Assembly (NCBI GenBank): GCA_029237695.1
Contig: CM055266.1
Location: 123,122,569-123,186,568 of the forward strand
DNA from: Conchocele bisecta
Lineage: Eukaryota > Mollusca > Bivalvia > Lucinida > Thyasiridae
Direction of reading: 5' to 3'
DNA length: 64,000 nucleotides
Shown: positions 1 to 10,493 of the stretch, piece by piece
Layout of the letters: every line of letters begins with the position of its first letter
Position numbering within the stretch: position 1 is the stretch's first letter
Notes under the pieces: model-generated
What the model was told of the DNA's origin: nothing
Database searches by the model: none
Seen by the model: the letters and a program-made list of their open reading frames with translations, nothing else
Translations under genes and position numbers: made by a program

Positions 1-364
1 GTTTTCTACCTTTTCCAAGACAAGACTGATTTTTAGCTGTTTCCAGATGTTCAAAGACTGTTTCCTAACTGTTCCATAGCGGTTCCATGGCCGATTCGTG
101 ACTGTTCCATTGCTTCACGTGCTGCCATGGATCGGGCATCTATCGTATCATGTGAAGCAATAGACCATTGGCCGCCGAAACGCATGGTCAGTACTGTGTC
201 AGCCAGTATGCTTATAAGGAAAAGAAATAGAAAACAATGAACATAGAACATAATCTTTATTTGTACACAACCAGTGATAGGTGAGCAAGTTGTGATATGC
301 AAGTACACGAGTATCGCTCCTGCATAGTAGGTAGCATGACAAACTATAACGATGCACAGTCAGG
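1..364. other. unassigned sequence at window edge
   Basis: No repeat family, splice-flanked exon or RNA gene is recognised here. The minus-strand ORF over 51-308 has no recognisable motif and is treated as chance. Confidence 0.4.
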
Positions 365-369
365 ATTAT

Positions 370-793
370 CAAGGTGTATGATCACGTGGTTCTAACAACA
401 ACAACAACAACAACAAGTACTGAAACTTCCAGAATCCATCTGATTCAAAGTACGTATTCTTTTATATTGTCCTTATTACGTTGATGAAATATGGAGCATC
501 AAACGCGTCTTGTTAAGCTGCATTTGGTGGTCTTTGTATTTTCGCCCAAACTTCTGTCGTTTTTGCGAAGAATCGATTTTCGTGTCTACCGACACGGAAA
601 TCGATTCTTCGCAAAAACGACATAAGTCTGTGCCGCACTCCATGGAAGACCAAAATGCAGCTCACGAAGACGCGTTTGCTGCGCCATAGTTCATCAAAAT
701 CCGTTGCATATTAAGGAAAATATCAAATAATACTTACTTTGGAGTGGTATGGACTACGTTCTTGTTGTTGTAACCACGTGATCATGCACCTTG
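370..793 (+). mobile_element. family C fold-back element, complete
   Basis: The ends are inverted copies of CAAGGTGNATGATCACGTGG followed by (CAA)n/(TTG)n runs. The centre is a hairpin of GTCGTTTTTGCGAAGAATCG and its complement around 555-625. The two arms are not identical, so the element has an orientation: here the TTCCAGAATCCATC arm is on the left. The copy is flanked by the direct repeat ATTAT at 365-369 and 794-798, a target-site duplication. There is no coding capacity, so it must be mobilised in trans. The superfamily is not identified. Confidence 0.85.
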
Positions 794-1397
794 ATTATGA
801 TTGTTTGATATCTGTAATATCATTGTGAATGTTACATGTATGAGCCAGTATATTTGAAAGCCCACTATTCGTTTCCTAATTCTTATATAGGGTGTCAGTG
901 CGACATTTTGGTATAATACATACACATATTATAGTTCTAGTACCACATCAAACATTTGCATTGCGTGTCATTAATTATTTAGACGCCTCAAATGTTTCCT
1001 TCGTAGCTCTTAATCTTCAGCGTTACGAGCAGATTGTTTTAGTAAATAATTGTTTGTTTGAATATGGTTACACCTTGAAGGAACACGGTTCAGCGTGTGT
1101 ACGTACTACTAATAGTATCCGTATTAAGTTTAAAAGGGTCATTAACAACGCCCTGTTTTGTGACTGGCGCCTGTGAATCACTTACACACACTATAGTCAT
1201 CGTTTCATCTGGGCCACATGAAAGGATGGGAACATTGTTGATAAACTATAGGCGGAAACAGCGTTACGGAAATATTTTATTTCACATAAAACATGACGCA
1301 TATATATGTGTAAATGGTGTCATGCGGTTTAAATATGAAACTGATGGACGATCAACAGTCGTTGTACGTTTGGCTGCACTCAATTATACTGCGTTTT
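794..1397. other. unassigned sequence
   Basis: Two overlapping plus-strand ORFs (892-1176 and 1097-1420) lie here, but neither shows a recognisable domain, a signal peptide or splice signals. No repeat family could be matched elsewhere in the window. Confidence 0.35.
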
Positions 1398-1487
1398 ATA
1401 ATATATCGATGGTCTTGTAACATAAGGTCGTAACTGCTATGCTACAGCATAGCAGTTACGACCTTATGTTACTAGACCATCGATATG
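1398..1487. repeat. long hairpin
   Basis: The arms contain ACATAAGGTCGTAACTGCTA and its reverse complement, meeting near 1443, and extend outward through CGATGGTC/GACCATCG to TTATAA. One or two mismatches are present. It resembles the core of a small fold-back element but no terminal repeats or target duplication could be placed. Confidence 0.7.
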
Positions 1488-1630
1488 TTATAATATATGT
1501 GACACGCCGTTCATACAATTGCGTAATCGTGTTATTAGTGTGGGACGAGAGGTCTGCTCGCTGATCAGAGGCTACATTATATAAACTAAATAGAGGATCA
1601 TGTATGAGTGATGATGGTGTATGGTATATA

Positions 1631-1877
1631 TTAACACTTTCAACCATAAGGAACTGGAATGGACTGTGACATGCTAATGTTCCGACCAATCCAATGGTCA
1701 CAAAATTATTTTCAGATTCGTCCATTTATGAAAATGGGGTGTTTTTGTTCTCCAAAATATTAAAATTACTTTCAAAAAGTGCAGATCCTGATGAGACGGC
1801 TCGTTACGAGCCGGCTCATCTGGATCTGCACTTTTTGCATCAACCGATATAGCGGGATTTCGGGTTCAAAGTGTTAA
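1631..1877 (+). mobile_element. family H TTAA-flanked fold-back, complete
   Basis: The copy begins TTAACACTTTCAACC and ends with the complement of TTAACACTTTGAACCCG, so a TTAA lies at each boundary. The right half holds the hairpin GTGCAGATCCTGATGAGACG/GTCTCATCTGGATCTGCAC around 1780-1838. TTAA target sites are the hallmark of piggyBac transposition, and a non-autonomous piggyBac-like element is the likely identity, inferred from ends alone. Confidence 0.7.
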
Positions 1878-2100
1878 ATACCAGATTAAATCATAACGAA
1901 TGTTCAATTATGTTTAGTGCACAAACATAGATTCGTACGGAGCCCCGCGAAATAACAGTTCGTTCCCTCATTCCCTCAATTTAACAATTCGTTCCTACGA
2001 ATTAACAATTCGTTCCCTCGAATTTACAATTCGTTCCCACGAAATGACAATTCGTTCCCTTAATTTAACAATTTGTTCCCTCGAATTAACAATTCGTTCA

Positions 2101-2770
2101 GTAGCGTTACGGTCCCTATGGGGGCACTCTGGTAACATGGTCCGAATAGGGGCACTAAAATGGTCCAAATAGGGGCACTTCTGTACATCTTCTCTATCAT
2201 ACAAGATGCGACTGGTGGTAACATTACTGGGCCATATAGGGGCACTCGGGTAACATGGTCCGTATAGGGGCACTGAAATTGTCCAAATAGGGGCACTTTT
2301 GTATAATCTTCTATATCATACAAGATGAGACTGGTGGTAACGTTACTGGGCCATATAGGGGCACTCGGGTAACATGGTCCGTATAGGGGCACTGAAATGG
2401 TCCAAATAGGGGCACTTCTGTATAATCTTCTATATCATATATACAAGATGCGACTGGTGGTAACGTTACTGGGCCATATAGGGGCACTCGGGTAACATGG
2501 TCCGTATAGGGGCACTGAAATGGTCCAAATAGGGGCACTTCTGTATAATCTTCTATATCATATATACAAGATGCGACTGGTGGTAACGTTACTGGGCCAT
2601 ATAGGGGCACTCGGGTAACATGGTCCGTATAGGGGCACTGAAATGGTCCAAATAGGGGCACTTCTGTATAGTCTTCTATATCATACAAGATGCGACTGGT
2701 GGTAACGTTACTGGTCCCTATGGGGGCACTCGGGTAACATGGTCCGTATAGGGCCACTAAAATGGTCCAA
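2101..2770. repeat. GGGGCAC minisatellite, about 118-124 bp unit
   Basis: Between five and six direct copies begin near 2101 and recur at about 2214, 2332, 2456, 2579 and 2698, judged by the marker GACTGGTGGTAACGTTACTG. Each unit holds three ATAGGGGCAC motifs. Units near 123 bp preserve a reading frame, which is why a 148-codon minus-strand ORF appears here; it is not considered a gene. Confidence 0.85.
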
Positions 2771-2771
2771 A

Positions 2772-2935
2772 TACTTTGAACAGATAGCTGTTCCCCTGTA
2801 TGTATGCGTCATGTCGGAGCAAACGTATGTAGTGATTTAATGACATTGTCTACATACTTTGAATATATAGCTGTTCCCCTGTATGTATGCGTCATGTCGG
2901 AACAAACGTGTCTAATTATTTAATGACTTGTTCAC
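2772..2935. repeat. 83-bp tandem duplication
   Basis: The segment containing ATAGCTGTTCCCCTGTATGT and GCGTCATGTCGG occurs twice in direct orientation, at about 2772-2850 and 2855-2935, in the spacer of the D element. Confidence 0.75.
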
Positions 2936-2945
2936 ATGCATGCAC

Positions 2946-3082
2946 TTCGTTACCACCAGTCGCATCTTGTATGATATAGAAGATGTACAGAAGTGCCCCT
3001 ATTTGGACCATTTCAGTGCCCCTATGCGGACCATGTTACCCGAGTGCCCCTATATGGCACAGTAACGTTACCACCAGTCGCA
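2946..3082. repeat. inverted minisatellite unit
   Basis: This is one complete unit of the 2101-2770 array in reverse orientation (AGTGCCCCTATTTGGACC, then GGTTACC-type linkers). With a second inverted piece at 3457-3546 it makes the D element an imperfect palindrome. Confidence 0.8.
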
Positions 3083-3167
3083 CCTTATAAAGTATCTAAA
3101 TATCATACAAACAGGTGCCAGTATGCGTCACATATAACACAGTATAAATATGATACAGTTGTCTTGG

Positions 3168-3440
3168 ACTGGGCTGTTACGCAGGCTGATCTGGGACTAC
3201 GCTGGTGACAAATGCCGTCAGGTCCTTCCTTCATAATTGTTGGTACACATACAATGGTTCCCTTATATACTACTTAGTGTTATGCCACTCGATGAGAGGC
3301 TTTACATGACGTGTCGCACTAGTACTTTGAGGCAGGCTGATCTGGGACTACAATGGTGACACATGTCGTAAGATACTTTTTTCACCTGTTGTAGCACATA
3401 CAATGGTTCCTGTATATACTTATCAGTGTTATATATCGAT
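3168..3440. repeat. tandem duplication in D element spacer
   Basis: Two diverged direct copies start GCAGGCTGATCTGGGACTAC at about 3180 and 3333 and both continue into ACACATACAATGGTTCC and a TCAGTGTTAT-like end. Confidence 0.65.
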
Positions 3441-3456
3441 GTAAGCCTTTAAAATA

Positions 3457-3546
3457 CATGTTTATAAGTGCCCCTATTTGGACCATTTTAGTGCCCCTAT
3501 ACGGACCATGTTACCCGAGTGCCCCAAAAGGGACCGTAACGCTACC
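3457..3546. repeat. inverted minisatellite unit next to right D arm
   Basis: It carries AGTGCCCCTATTTGGACC and ACCATGTTACCCGAGTGCCC, the reverse of the left array, directly joined to the ACAATTCGTTC units of the right arm. Confidence 0.75.
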
Positions 3547-3982
3547 AACCCCTCTCAATTCGTTCGTTCGTTCCTACGATATAACAATTCGTTCTCACGA
3601 ATTAACAATTCGTTCCCGTGGGAACGAATTGTTATTTCGTGGGAACGAATTGTTAAATTGAGGGAACGAATTGTTATTTCGTGGGAATAAATTAATACAA
3701 AAATAATTCTACGTCCCCTGCAGGGCTCCGTAGATTCGTATTTTTAAGCTGTACTGAGCAAATGTTTTTTTATTGTGCGATCTTATTGGCGTATGTATAA
3801 TTGATATGCATTAATATGAGTTTTACTACACTGTGTTATAGCATGTATATGATTACCGAAAACATGTTCGTTGCTAATGAAATCAGTGAACGCATATATA
3901 CATTTTTGCAAGATTGGTATGTAAGCTTTTAGTTTAGATAACATTTCCAAAATGGCCAAAATACAAGATGGCCATCAATATT

Positions 3983-4225
3983 TTGACTGTGACTCGAGAA
4001 ATTTGGCTAATGGGTTTTTGCGACCAGTGTAGATCCAGATCAGCCTGTGCATCCGCACAGTCTGATCAGGATATACACTGTGCAACATTCTATCGATGAA
4101 ACACATGTCATGATTCGAACAAGCAATATAGACCGTTATCAGCTTACAGGAGTGTACTATTTGATCAGGTACTATACTGATCAGAAATTCCATAAGCTCC
4201 ATTTTTCCAGTTGCAGCCTCATATA
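3983..4225 (+). mobile_element. family A fold-back element
   Basis: First of about fifteen family A copies. The termini are degraded forms of GTGGCTGTGACTGGAG and its complement. About 45 bp from the left end is the hairpin GATCAGCCTGTGC/GCACAGTCTGATC; the remaining half contains a second, weaker ATCAGGnnCTACACTG motif. Family length is about 240 bp, with no coding capacity. Confidence 0.75.
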
Positions 4226-4463
4226 AGCAGTTTTACTGAGAAGACAATGAAATGAACATGAGCCTGGTCGTTACTGACGTAAATCCGGATATACAGATGC
4301 TGCAGATGTGCGTCATTTTACGTCATCCCCATAAGTTTGACAGATTGTTTACACTCGCCAGGCATGCGCGCCGCTCGTCGTGTAAAGTATATAAATAAAG
4401 GATAAACATAACAACGAGTGTAGTGTACTATGAGTTGCAGATAATCAGTAATATTATACTGTA

Positions 4464-4706
4464 TATGTGGCTGTAACTGGATAAATGGGGCTTATAGGTT
4501 TTGTAACCAGTGTAGATCCAGATCAGCCTGTGCATCCGCACAGTCAGATCAGGATCTGCTCTGTTCGCCATTCCATCAATGAAACATCCGTCATGCTTCT
4601 AACAAGCAGTATAGATCGTTATCAGGATACAAGAATGTGCTATTTGATCAGGAGCTACACTGGTCGCAAAGCCCATAAGCCCATTTCTCCAAGCATACCC
4701 ACATAC
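4464..4706 (+). mobile_element. family A fold-back element
   Basis: Both ends are readable (ATGTGGCTGTAACTGG at left, CCCATTTCTCC and CCACAT at right), with the core GATCAGCCTGTGCATCCGCA hairpin at about 4517-4555. Confidence 0.8.
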
Positions 4707-4797
4707 GAAAATCTGGTAGGATATCAGACAACGTGTATATGATCAATGAGCAGCTACATGCCTACTGCCTACTACATGTATATTCATATTCAACAGC

Positions 4798-5240
4798 TGA
4801 TAATTTTCAGCACAAAAATATTTACACAATTCCCAAACATTTGATTGGTCAGTAGCAAGTCTCTGTCCAAAATTTATATCCCAGTAAACTCCCATGCCGA
4901 ACTACTTTCCGTAACCGTCAGGCGCAGCTAAAATAATTCTTAAGAAAACGGAAAATAAACACATTTTCTTGATGAATGTATTTCAAATGCTAGAATTATA
5001 AGGGATGGATGGCCTTTTTGTGGAATTTATCGGGTATATAAACTTGGAAAAGACGCGGGAATACTGGACGAGGCCTTAAAAAATTACAATTTTCGAGAAA
5101 AAAAAATATAATAATAATCTTTTTGTTTTTGGATTTGTTTTCGAAATTTTTAATTTTTTATCGCTTCGTCCAGTATTCCCGCGACTTTTCGAAGTTTATA
5201 CCCCGATAAATTCCACAAAAAGGCCATTCATTCCTATAGT
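4798..5240 (+). mobile_element. family N element with long central spacer
   Basis: The 5' part is the conserved segment from TTTTCAGCACAAAAATATTT to about 5002. The 3' part is a hairpin with arms of about 75 bp (ATGGATGGCCTTTTTGTGG at left, its counterpart at right), with an A/T-rich spacer of about 75 bp not found in the shorter copies at 16902, 22389 and 24095. The spacer shares its start with the copy at 20888. Confidence 0.8.
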
Positions 5241-5257
5241 ATATGATGGGATGGAAT

Positions 5258-5431
5258 ATTTACCACCATCGTTTCCGCTATTATTGCCAATACTTGTGTT
5301 TTTATATTTCCAAATACTTGAATATTGTGCTTGACATCAAGAGGCTTGATTGACAGAGCCTGAGCTGTAGCACAGCCAATCAACCTGCTTGATTGCCAGT
5401 TAAGATAACCAACACATGTTCAGAAACGTTG
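5258..5431 (+). mobile_element. family G hairpin element
   Basis: It shows the family order: TTGCCAATACTTG, then ATTGTGCTTGACATCAAG, then CTGAGCCTGAGCTGTAGCAC, and a CATGTTCAGAAACGTTGACA end. The hairpin is partly degraded in this copy. Confidence 0.65.
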
Positions 5432-5637
5432 ACATCTGTTCAAGATCAAATATGGCGGTACTGTAGTACGGATATAGGATACATATTCCACTAAAGATTC
5501 GTATTGTCCGTATTTTTCATGTGTACTGTCAAATATTAAACATTGCATTATATAAAACCATACCATATATCGGGTTGTACTACTAATGTAAACAAGCCCG
5601 GATTTGTCAAATTGTGGCTGACTATATCAAGGTGTAA

Positions 5638-6068
5638 GTGCTCAAGTGGTACTAACAACAACAACAAGTACTGAAACTTCCAGAATCCATCCGATTCAAA
5701 GTACGTATTATTTTATATTGTCCTTATTACGTAACGGATCTTGATGAAATATGTCGCATCAAACGCGTCTTGTTAAGCTGCATTTGGTGGTCTCTGTACT
5801 TTGGCCCAAACTTCTGTCGTTTTTGCGAAGAATCGATTTCCGTGTCAGTAGACACGGAAATCGATTCTGCGCAAAAGCGACATAAGTCTGTCCCGAAGTC
5901 CCTGCACGAACAAATGCAGCTCGTGAAGACGCGTTTGCTGCGCCATATTTCATCCAAATCCGTTATATATTGAGGAAAATATCAAATAATACTTACTTTG
6001 GAGTGGGCAAGATTTCAACACTTTCAGCCACTGTTGTTGTTGTTATAACCATGTGAGCACGCACCTTG
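5638..6068 (+). mobile_element. family C fold-back element, complete
   Basis: The ends are inverted CAAGGTG/CACCTTG with internal (CAA)n and (TTG)n runs; the core hairpin lies at about 5816-5882. The direct repeat TATAT flanks it at 5633-5637 and 6069-6073. Confidence 0.85.
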
Positions 6069-6451
6069 TATATACATGTAGTGTGCCAACTGTTGACAGA
6101 CACGCATAATAGCGTCCCATCTGGTGTACATGCATCACCCACGCATATGGACGTGTTGACTTGGACTCTTATGCCAACAGACTGCTTTGTATTGGAAACT
6201 AATTAGTTTAAATATACATTTTGATACATACGTGTGCTATTTATAAATTTAGCGTTTCCACATCAGCAGAAACAATACAATATGTGTTATCGTCGTTGAC
6301 TTTATCTGCTTTTTTTTCAATTCTAATTTTAACTGATAGCCTGGGACAGTGATGCGCTGACATGTTCGCGCTGTCCATTGCACAGTGTAACAAAATGTGG
6401 CTGATGTGGACCCTGATTATTGGTGCCTAAGAATAACACACGTGGCAAGTT

Positions 6452-6697
6452 ACGGCTGCATGAGTTGATGGAGAAATGGGGTTTATGATATTTGTACCCG
6501 TGTAGCTCATGATCAAATAGCACACTCATGTAGCCTGATAACGATATATATTGCTTGTTGGAAGTATGATCGATATTTCATTGATGGAATGGCTACCAGT
6601 GCAGATCCTGATCAGACTGTGCGGATGCACAGTCTGATCTGGATCTTCACTGGTCGCAAAACCCGTAAGCCCCATTTTCCAATCACAGACACATATT
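6452..6697 (-). mobile_element. family A fold-back element
   Basis: This copy is in the opposite orientation: the core GATCAGACTGTGCGGATGCA hairpin sits near the right end (about 6610-6640) and the right terminus is AAGCCCCATTTTCCAATCAC. The left terminus is degraded. Confidence 0.75.
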
Positions 6698-6704
6698 CGC
6701 TATG

Positions 6705-6820
6705 CTTACCCGCAATCATGCAATTTGATTGTCTGAGCCTGAGCTGTAACACAGCTCAGACTAGCTGCTTGATTTCAAGCACGGTATTCAAGTATATTGA
6801 ACTCAACAAATTCACATAAA
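6705..6820 (-). mobile_element. family G hairpin element, partial
   Basis: The hairpin TCTGAGCCTGAGCTG/CAGCTCAGA and the adjacent CTTGATTTCAAGCACGGTAT arm are present; the outer end is lost after about 6820. It directly abuts the A element on its left. Confidence 0.6.
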
Positions 6821-7273
6821 AATCAAAGTACTGAAAGTACTGTAATATGTTATCTCCACAAAAACTGATCACTTGCGGAACTAGAGACTGAAAGTTGCAT
6901 ATTTTCTCAATCATCATCCAGAGTTTTCTCTAGAAAAAATTACTGTCTAAAATTCCCAGAACAGAATGTACGAAACTGGCGGCTAACTGGTCACTGCTAC
7001 CTAACTGTGAGAATTAAAGATAATAGCTGCTGTATTCATACACACGAAATGTCTTGATTCTCATTATCCAGAATTTAACTGATAAACTGAGCCCAAATCT
7101 GTTAAAACTGTAGAGAATAGTACATGTTGAGTTTTAGATTCAAAGCAAGACAGACCAAAACGCCATAGGATAAGTTGGCATAGGGCACTCTTTTCTTGGT
7201 CGTACTCGCCATTTAGGCGTAACACGACAATATGGCTGCCCCCATAGAAATTTGAGTGACACAATATGCTATG

Positions 7274-7602
7274 TACGGAAGCCCATTAGGGCCACTTCAC
7301 TTTTTTTTAATTTCCATTTATTCAAGATGTTTTTTTTTGAATTTTCAAGAAAAGATCTTGAAAATTCAAGAAAATAACTTGAAAATTCAAGAAAACATCT
7401 TGAAAACGAGATGTTTTCTTGATTTTTTTCTATCTTTTCTTGAATTTTCAAGATCTTTTCTTGAATTTTCAAGAAAAGATCTTGAAAATTCAAGAAAAGA
7501 ACTTGAAAATTCAAGAAAACATCTTGAAAATTCAAGAAAACATCTCGAAAATTCAAGAAAAGATAAAAAAAAAAAGTGAAGTGGCCCTAATTGGCTTCCG
7601 TA
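7274..7602. mobile_element. TACGGA-terminus fold-back with AATTC-rich interior
   Basis: The inverted termini share ACGGAAGCC and GGGCCACTTCAC with matching right-hand complements. They are flanked by the direct repeat GCTATG (7268-7273, 7603-7608). The interior consists only of short palindromic units, variants of CTTGAAAATTCAAGAAAAGA. The terminal TACGGA..GCC and the 6-bp duplication match family D although the interior sequence is unrelated. ORFs of 69-107 codons in this interval are simple reads through the repeat. Confidence 0.8.
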
Positions 7603-8038
7603 GCTATGTCAAGGGAGATACCATATAACATCAATTAGCGAAGGTGGAAGTATATACATTTGAATCGAAGTTGGTCAAATACTATCGGTGTATGTCTGCA
7701 TATTGTGGATACGGCGTATCTGCACATAACGACATTTCCTTTTGCTAGGGTCTACACTGGTTGTCATGTGACGTGACAAACAAGGCAAATAATATTCATA
7801 CAAGTAATTTATATACGAGTTGTGTTCCGTGTTCGGTGTCAACGTACTGAAACAAGACGTCTAAGACGCTGCTGTTGTTGTTTATATGAAACACAGCTGC
7901 TACCATTTCATACGATGCACGTGTAAATGTGATCGGCCGCGAAAAACTGGACTTACTGCGTTTGTGGTCAGCATAGCTCATGATCAACTACAACACTCTC
8001 ATGGAATACTTCCCAGCTAACGTTTTCTCGGGTACTAC
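7603..8038. other. unassigned sequence
   Basis: Apart from a short A-like fragment (GTCAGCATAGCTCATGATCA at about 7966) no family or coding signal is seen. Confidence 0.35.
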
Positions 8039-8282
8039 AATCCGCACCGGCGTAAAATATTAATGTCATAAACGCACCGGTTACCTGATGAGATGATACT
8101 AGGCTCCACTTAGGGATATCTCATAAACGTATTTTCGTCTAGTAATCGGCGCAAATCTTTTGCGCCGGTTACTAGACGAAAATATGTTTATGAAGTATGA
8201 TCTGCTAGTAGCTGAATAGAAATTCGTTAGGAATCCGGCGCCTATTTCGACGTGACACGTTTTACACTGGCGCGGAGTGCTC
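8039..8282. mobile_element. family E fold-back element
   Basis: Inverted ends relate CACCGGCGTAAAATATT on the left to TTTTACACTGGCGCGGAGTG on the right. The central hairpin is TCTAGTAATCGGCGCAAATC/TTTTGCGCCGGTTACTAGA near 8138-8182. Confidence 0.7.
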
Positions 8283-8457
8283 CTCCAGTGGTTTTATTAC
8301 ATTCATCAATAATATGCGGCCATTACAATCTTGAGTATATTCTCATTCAGCATTTTGCCTTCTCCCAAACCCCATTCATACTGACAGGTATTTCACTCCT
8401 GATTTACACTTAGTGTATATAAGAATATAATGTCACCGTAATATGAATAAAATATAG

Positions 8458-8667
8458 TTACATCGTATAGCAAACATTGTAGGCCCCAAACAGATTATAT
8501 GGATTCGCAATCTGATCTGGGGCACCATTGTCCGCGAACTCAATAATCACATTTTCGCCTTGGACAGCTATAGAAAGAACGCTGAGCAATACAGAATCAC
8601 TGCGGTATGGCGACATCTGGCAAAGGACTTTATCGCCCTGTACCATGCCTCCGTCACATTGTGTCAT
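8458..8667 (-). CDS. candidate terminal exon, unknown protein
   Basis: A 69-codon minus-strand frame ends in TAA near 8458. Its composition is protein-like: mixed hydrophobic and acidic stretches such as VLLSVLSIAVQGENVIIEF, and no overlap with any repeat family. No clear acceptor with a pyrimidine tract was found upstream, and no family is recognised. It could equally be a chance ORF in single-copy DNA. Confidence 0.25.
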   Translation of the reverse strand: MTQCDGGMVQGDKVLCQMSPYRSDSVLLSVLSIAVQGENVIIEFADNGAPDQIANPYNLFGAYNVCYTM

Positions 8668-9072
8668 TAATTAGAGGTGGCTTTCTCCACTTGATACCTG
8701 GGAGCGTTTGCTGCTAATGAATACAATGATTCCTGGCCAGTGTCACCAAGAACAAATACATGTCCTTGGTTGTTGATCATCGGGTCGTGCTTGATTGTAC
8801 TTTATTCAGCCTGCTCCCACCCACACCACACACATGTTACGCATTGCGAGTATAGTGCATATACATGTATTTGCGGTTACTTTATTGCTAGGTTTTGTCC
8901 AATGTCATAAACCCCTACTAACGTAATTGTAATCCCTTACGTACTGTTTTTTTAGCAGTGGGTTACACTGGTGATTGTAGTTGCAGCCCCACCAGCTGTT
9001 CTGGTTCTACCCAGGTGTGCCATACAGCGGCTTGGTCCGCGGGTATTCAATGCCGGAGAGCCAATTAGGACG
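8668..9072. other. unassigned sequence
   Basis: No repeat family is matched until the family C hairpin begins at about 9073. Confidence 0.35.
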
Positions 9073-9329
9073 ACGTCTGTCGTTTTTGCGAAGAATCGAT
9101 TTTCGTGTCGTAGACACGGAAATCGATTCTTCGCAAAAACGACAGAAGTTTGGGCGAAAATACAGAGACCAACAAATGCAGCTTAACAAGACGCGTTTGA
9201 TGCGCAATATTTCATAAAAATCCGTTACGAAATAATGACACTATAACATAATACGTACTTTGAATCAGATGGATTCTGGAAGTTTCAGTACTTGTTGTTG
9301 TTGTTAGTACCACGTGATCATACACCTTG
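9073..9329 (-). mobile_element. family C half-element, 5' side missing
   Basis: The copy starts within the central hairpin (GTCTGTCGTTTTTGCGAAG) and runs outward through one arm to the terminal ACCACGTGATCATACACCTT. The other arm is absent, so no target duplication can be read. Confidence 0.8.
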
Positions 9330-9484
9330 TGTTACATAGCCCGCTTTTCTCTGCCATGGGTAGCCAACAACGAGACTGCGCGTCTGTAAGTTTCAATATG
9401 GTGACGGTCTTCGTCATGTGCTTGATCGTGTCCCTTATAAATGAAACATCGTATTAAACATCTGATTAAATCGCACTTCTAAAT

Positions 9485-9619
9485 CAAGGTGTATGATCAC
9501 GTGGTACTAACAACAACAATAACAACAATAAATGTAAATCCATCAATTGAAATGTCCAGACGATCCTAAATGTGCACTTACGAATATTTTATTCGTACGA
9601 AGTTTAGTGAAACGGGCCC
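9485..9619. mobile_element. chimera of a C end and a B end
   Basis: From 9485 to about 9528 the sequence is the family C terminus (CAAGGTGTATGATCACGTGG then CAA repeats). It passes straight into the right half of family B from its hairpin stem (AATGTAAATCCATCAATTGA) to the end GTTTAGTGAAACGGGCCCC. The join lies in the CAACAATAA run. Confidence 0.75.
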
Positions 9620-9989
9620 CTGAATATCAGATATGCATAGAACGTGATGAAACATTATATAAAAACAACAGTTTAATTGTAGATGCGTCATATTTCTGAA
9701 TCCAGTGGTACTACTTATAAGGCGCCTGGAAAAAATCGGGGATTGTTAAAACGTGTTTCTTATACGGAAAGATAACTAGCATCTGATGATTCAGATAATG
9801 ACAACAGAGGAAGGATATTGCATGCGTGATGATTTAATACAATGTTTGTTATACGAGCTATGCCTCGTTTCGTATAAAATCAGTATTATCATATTAAATT
9901 ACCAGAAATGTTATATTATATGTATGGCATGACCACCCTATTGAAGCTGCAGATCGACTGTTTCATAACTTTTTTTAGTGCACCTGTCT
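9620..9989. other. unassigned sequence
   Basis: A/T-rich sequence; nothing recognised. Confidence 0.35.
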
Positions 9990-9995
9990 CATATG

Positions 9996-10258
9996 TACGG
10001 AGCCCCGCGACAATTCGGTCCCTCAATTTAACAATTTGTTCCCTCGAATTAACAATTCGTTCCCACGATATAGCAATACGTTCTACGAATTAACAATATT
10101 TCGTGGGAACGAATTGTTAAATTGAGGGAACGAATTATTAATTCGTGGGAACCAATTGTTAATTCGTCGGAACGAATTGTTAAATCGAGGGAATGAATTG
10201 TTATTTCGTGGGAATAAATTGATAAAAAACAAAATCTACATCCCCTGCGGGGCTCCGT
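9996..10258. mobile_element. family D fold-back, short form
   Basis: Inverted TACGGAGCCCCGCGA and CTGCGGGGCTCCGT enclose runs of ACAATTCGTTCCC-type units facing each other. It lacks the minisatellite found in the 1.9-3.7 kb copy. The flanks CATATG and CATTGG match only partly as a target duplication. Confidence 0.7.
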
Positions 10259-10493
10259 GCATTGGCATATTTGATATATTGTTAATGCATTGCGTTATTG
10301 GCCACCCGCAAGTGCCCGTTCCATTCAATAATGATACAGTGCTACCTGGAATATGTCTTGCAATTTCAGACACACCCACATAGTTTCTCCCCTTGTGAGT
10401 AGTATTTCGTAATGCCGAATTCAAACCGATGATTGCGTAATATGACGTGCATTGCAACTGGCTGTGCGCTCGGCAAGTTAGGAAGACAATATA

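Larger units (their letters stand above)
1936..3732. mobile_element. family D composite fold-back with minisatellite arms
   Basis: The termini are inverted TACGGAGCCCC and GGGCTCCGTA, flanked by the direct repeat GATTCG (1930-1935, 3733-3738); because the ends are TA-bounded, the duplication can also be read as the 10-mer TAGATTCGTA. Inside each end is a run of short units such as ACAATTCGTTCCC with CTC, CAC or CGA linkers. Next inward on both sides is a GGGGCAC minisatellite in opposite orientation. The middle (2770-3456) carries two further short tandem duplications. No transposase is visible. The 6-bp duplication and TAY terminus recall what I remember of the IS3EU superfamily, a tentative match. 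Confidence 0.75.

Noticed and set aside
892..1420. Two overlapping ORFs of 94 and 107 codons
   Set aside because: Overlapping frames, no motifs, and the second runs into a hairpin.
2311..2757. 148-codon minus-strand ORF with a repeated PLFGPFQCPYTDHVTRVPLY phrase
   Set aside because: It is the 123-bp minisatellite read in frame; there is no conserved non-repeat sequence or start context.
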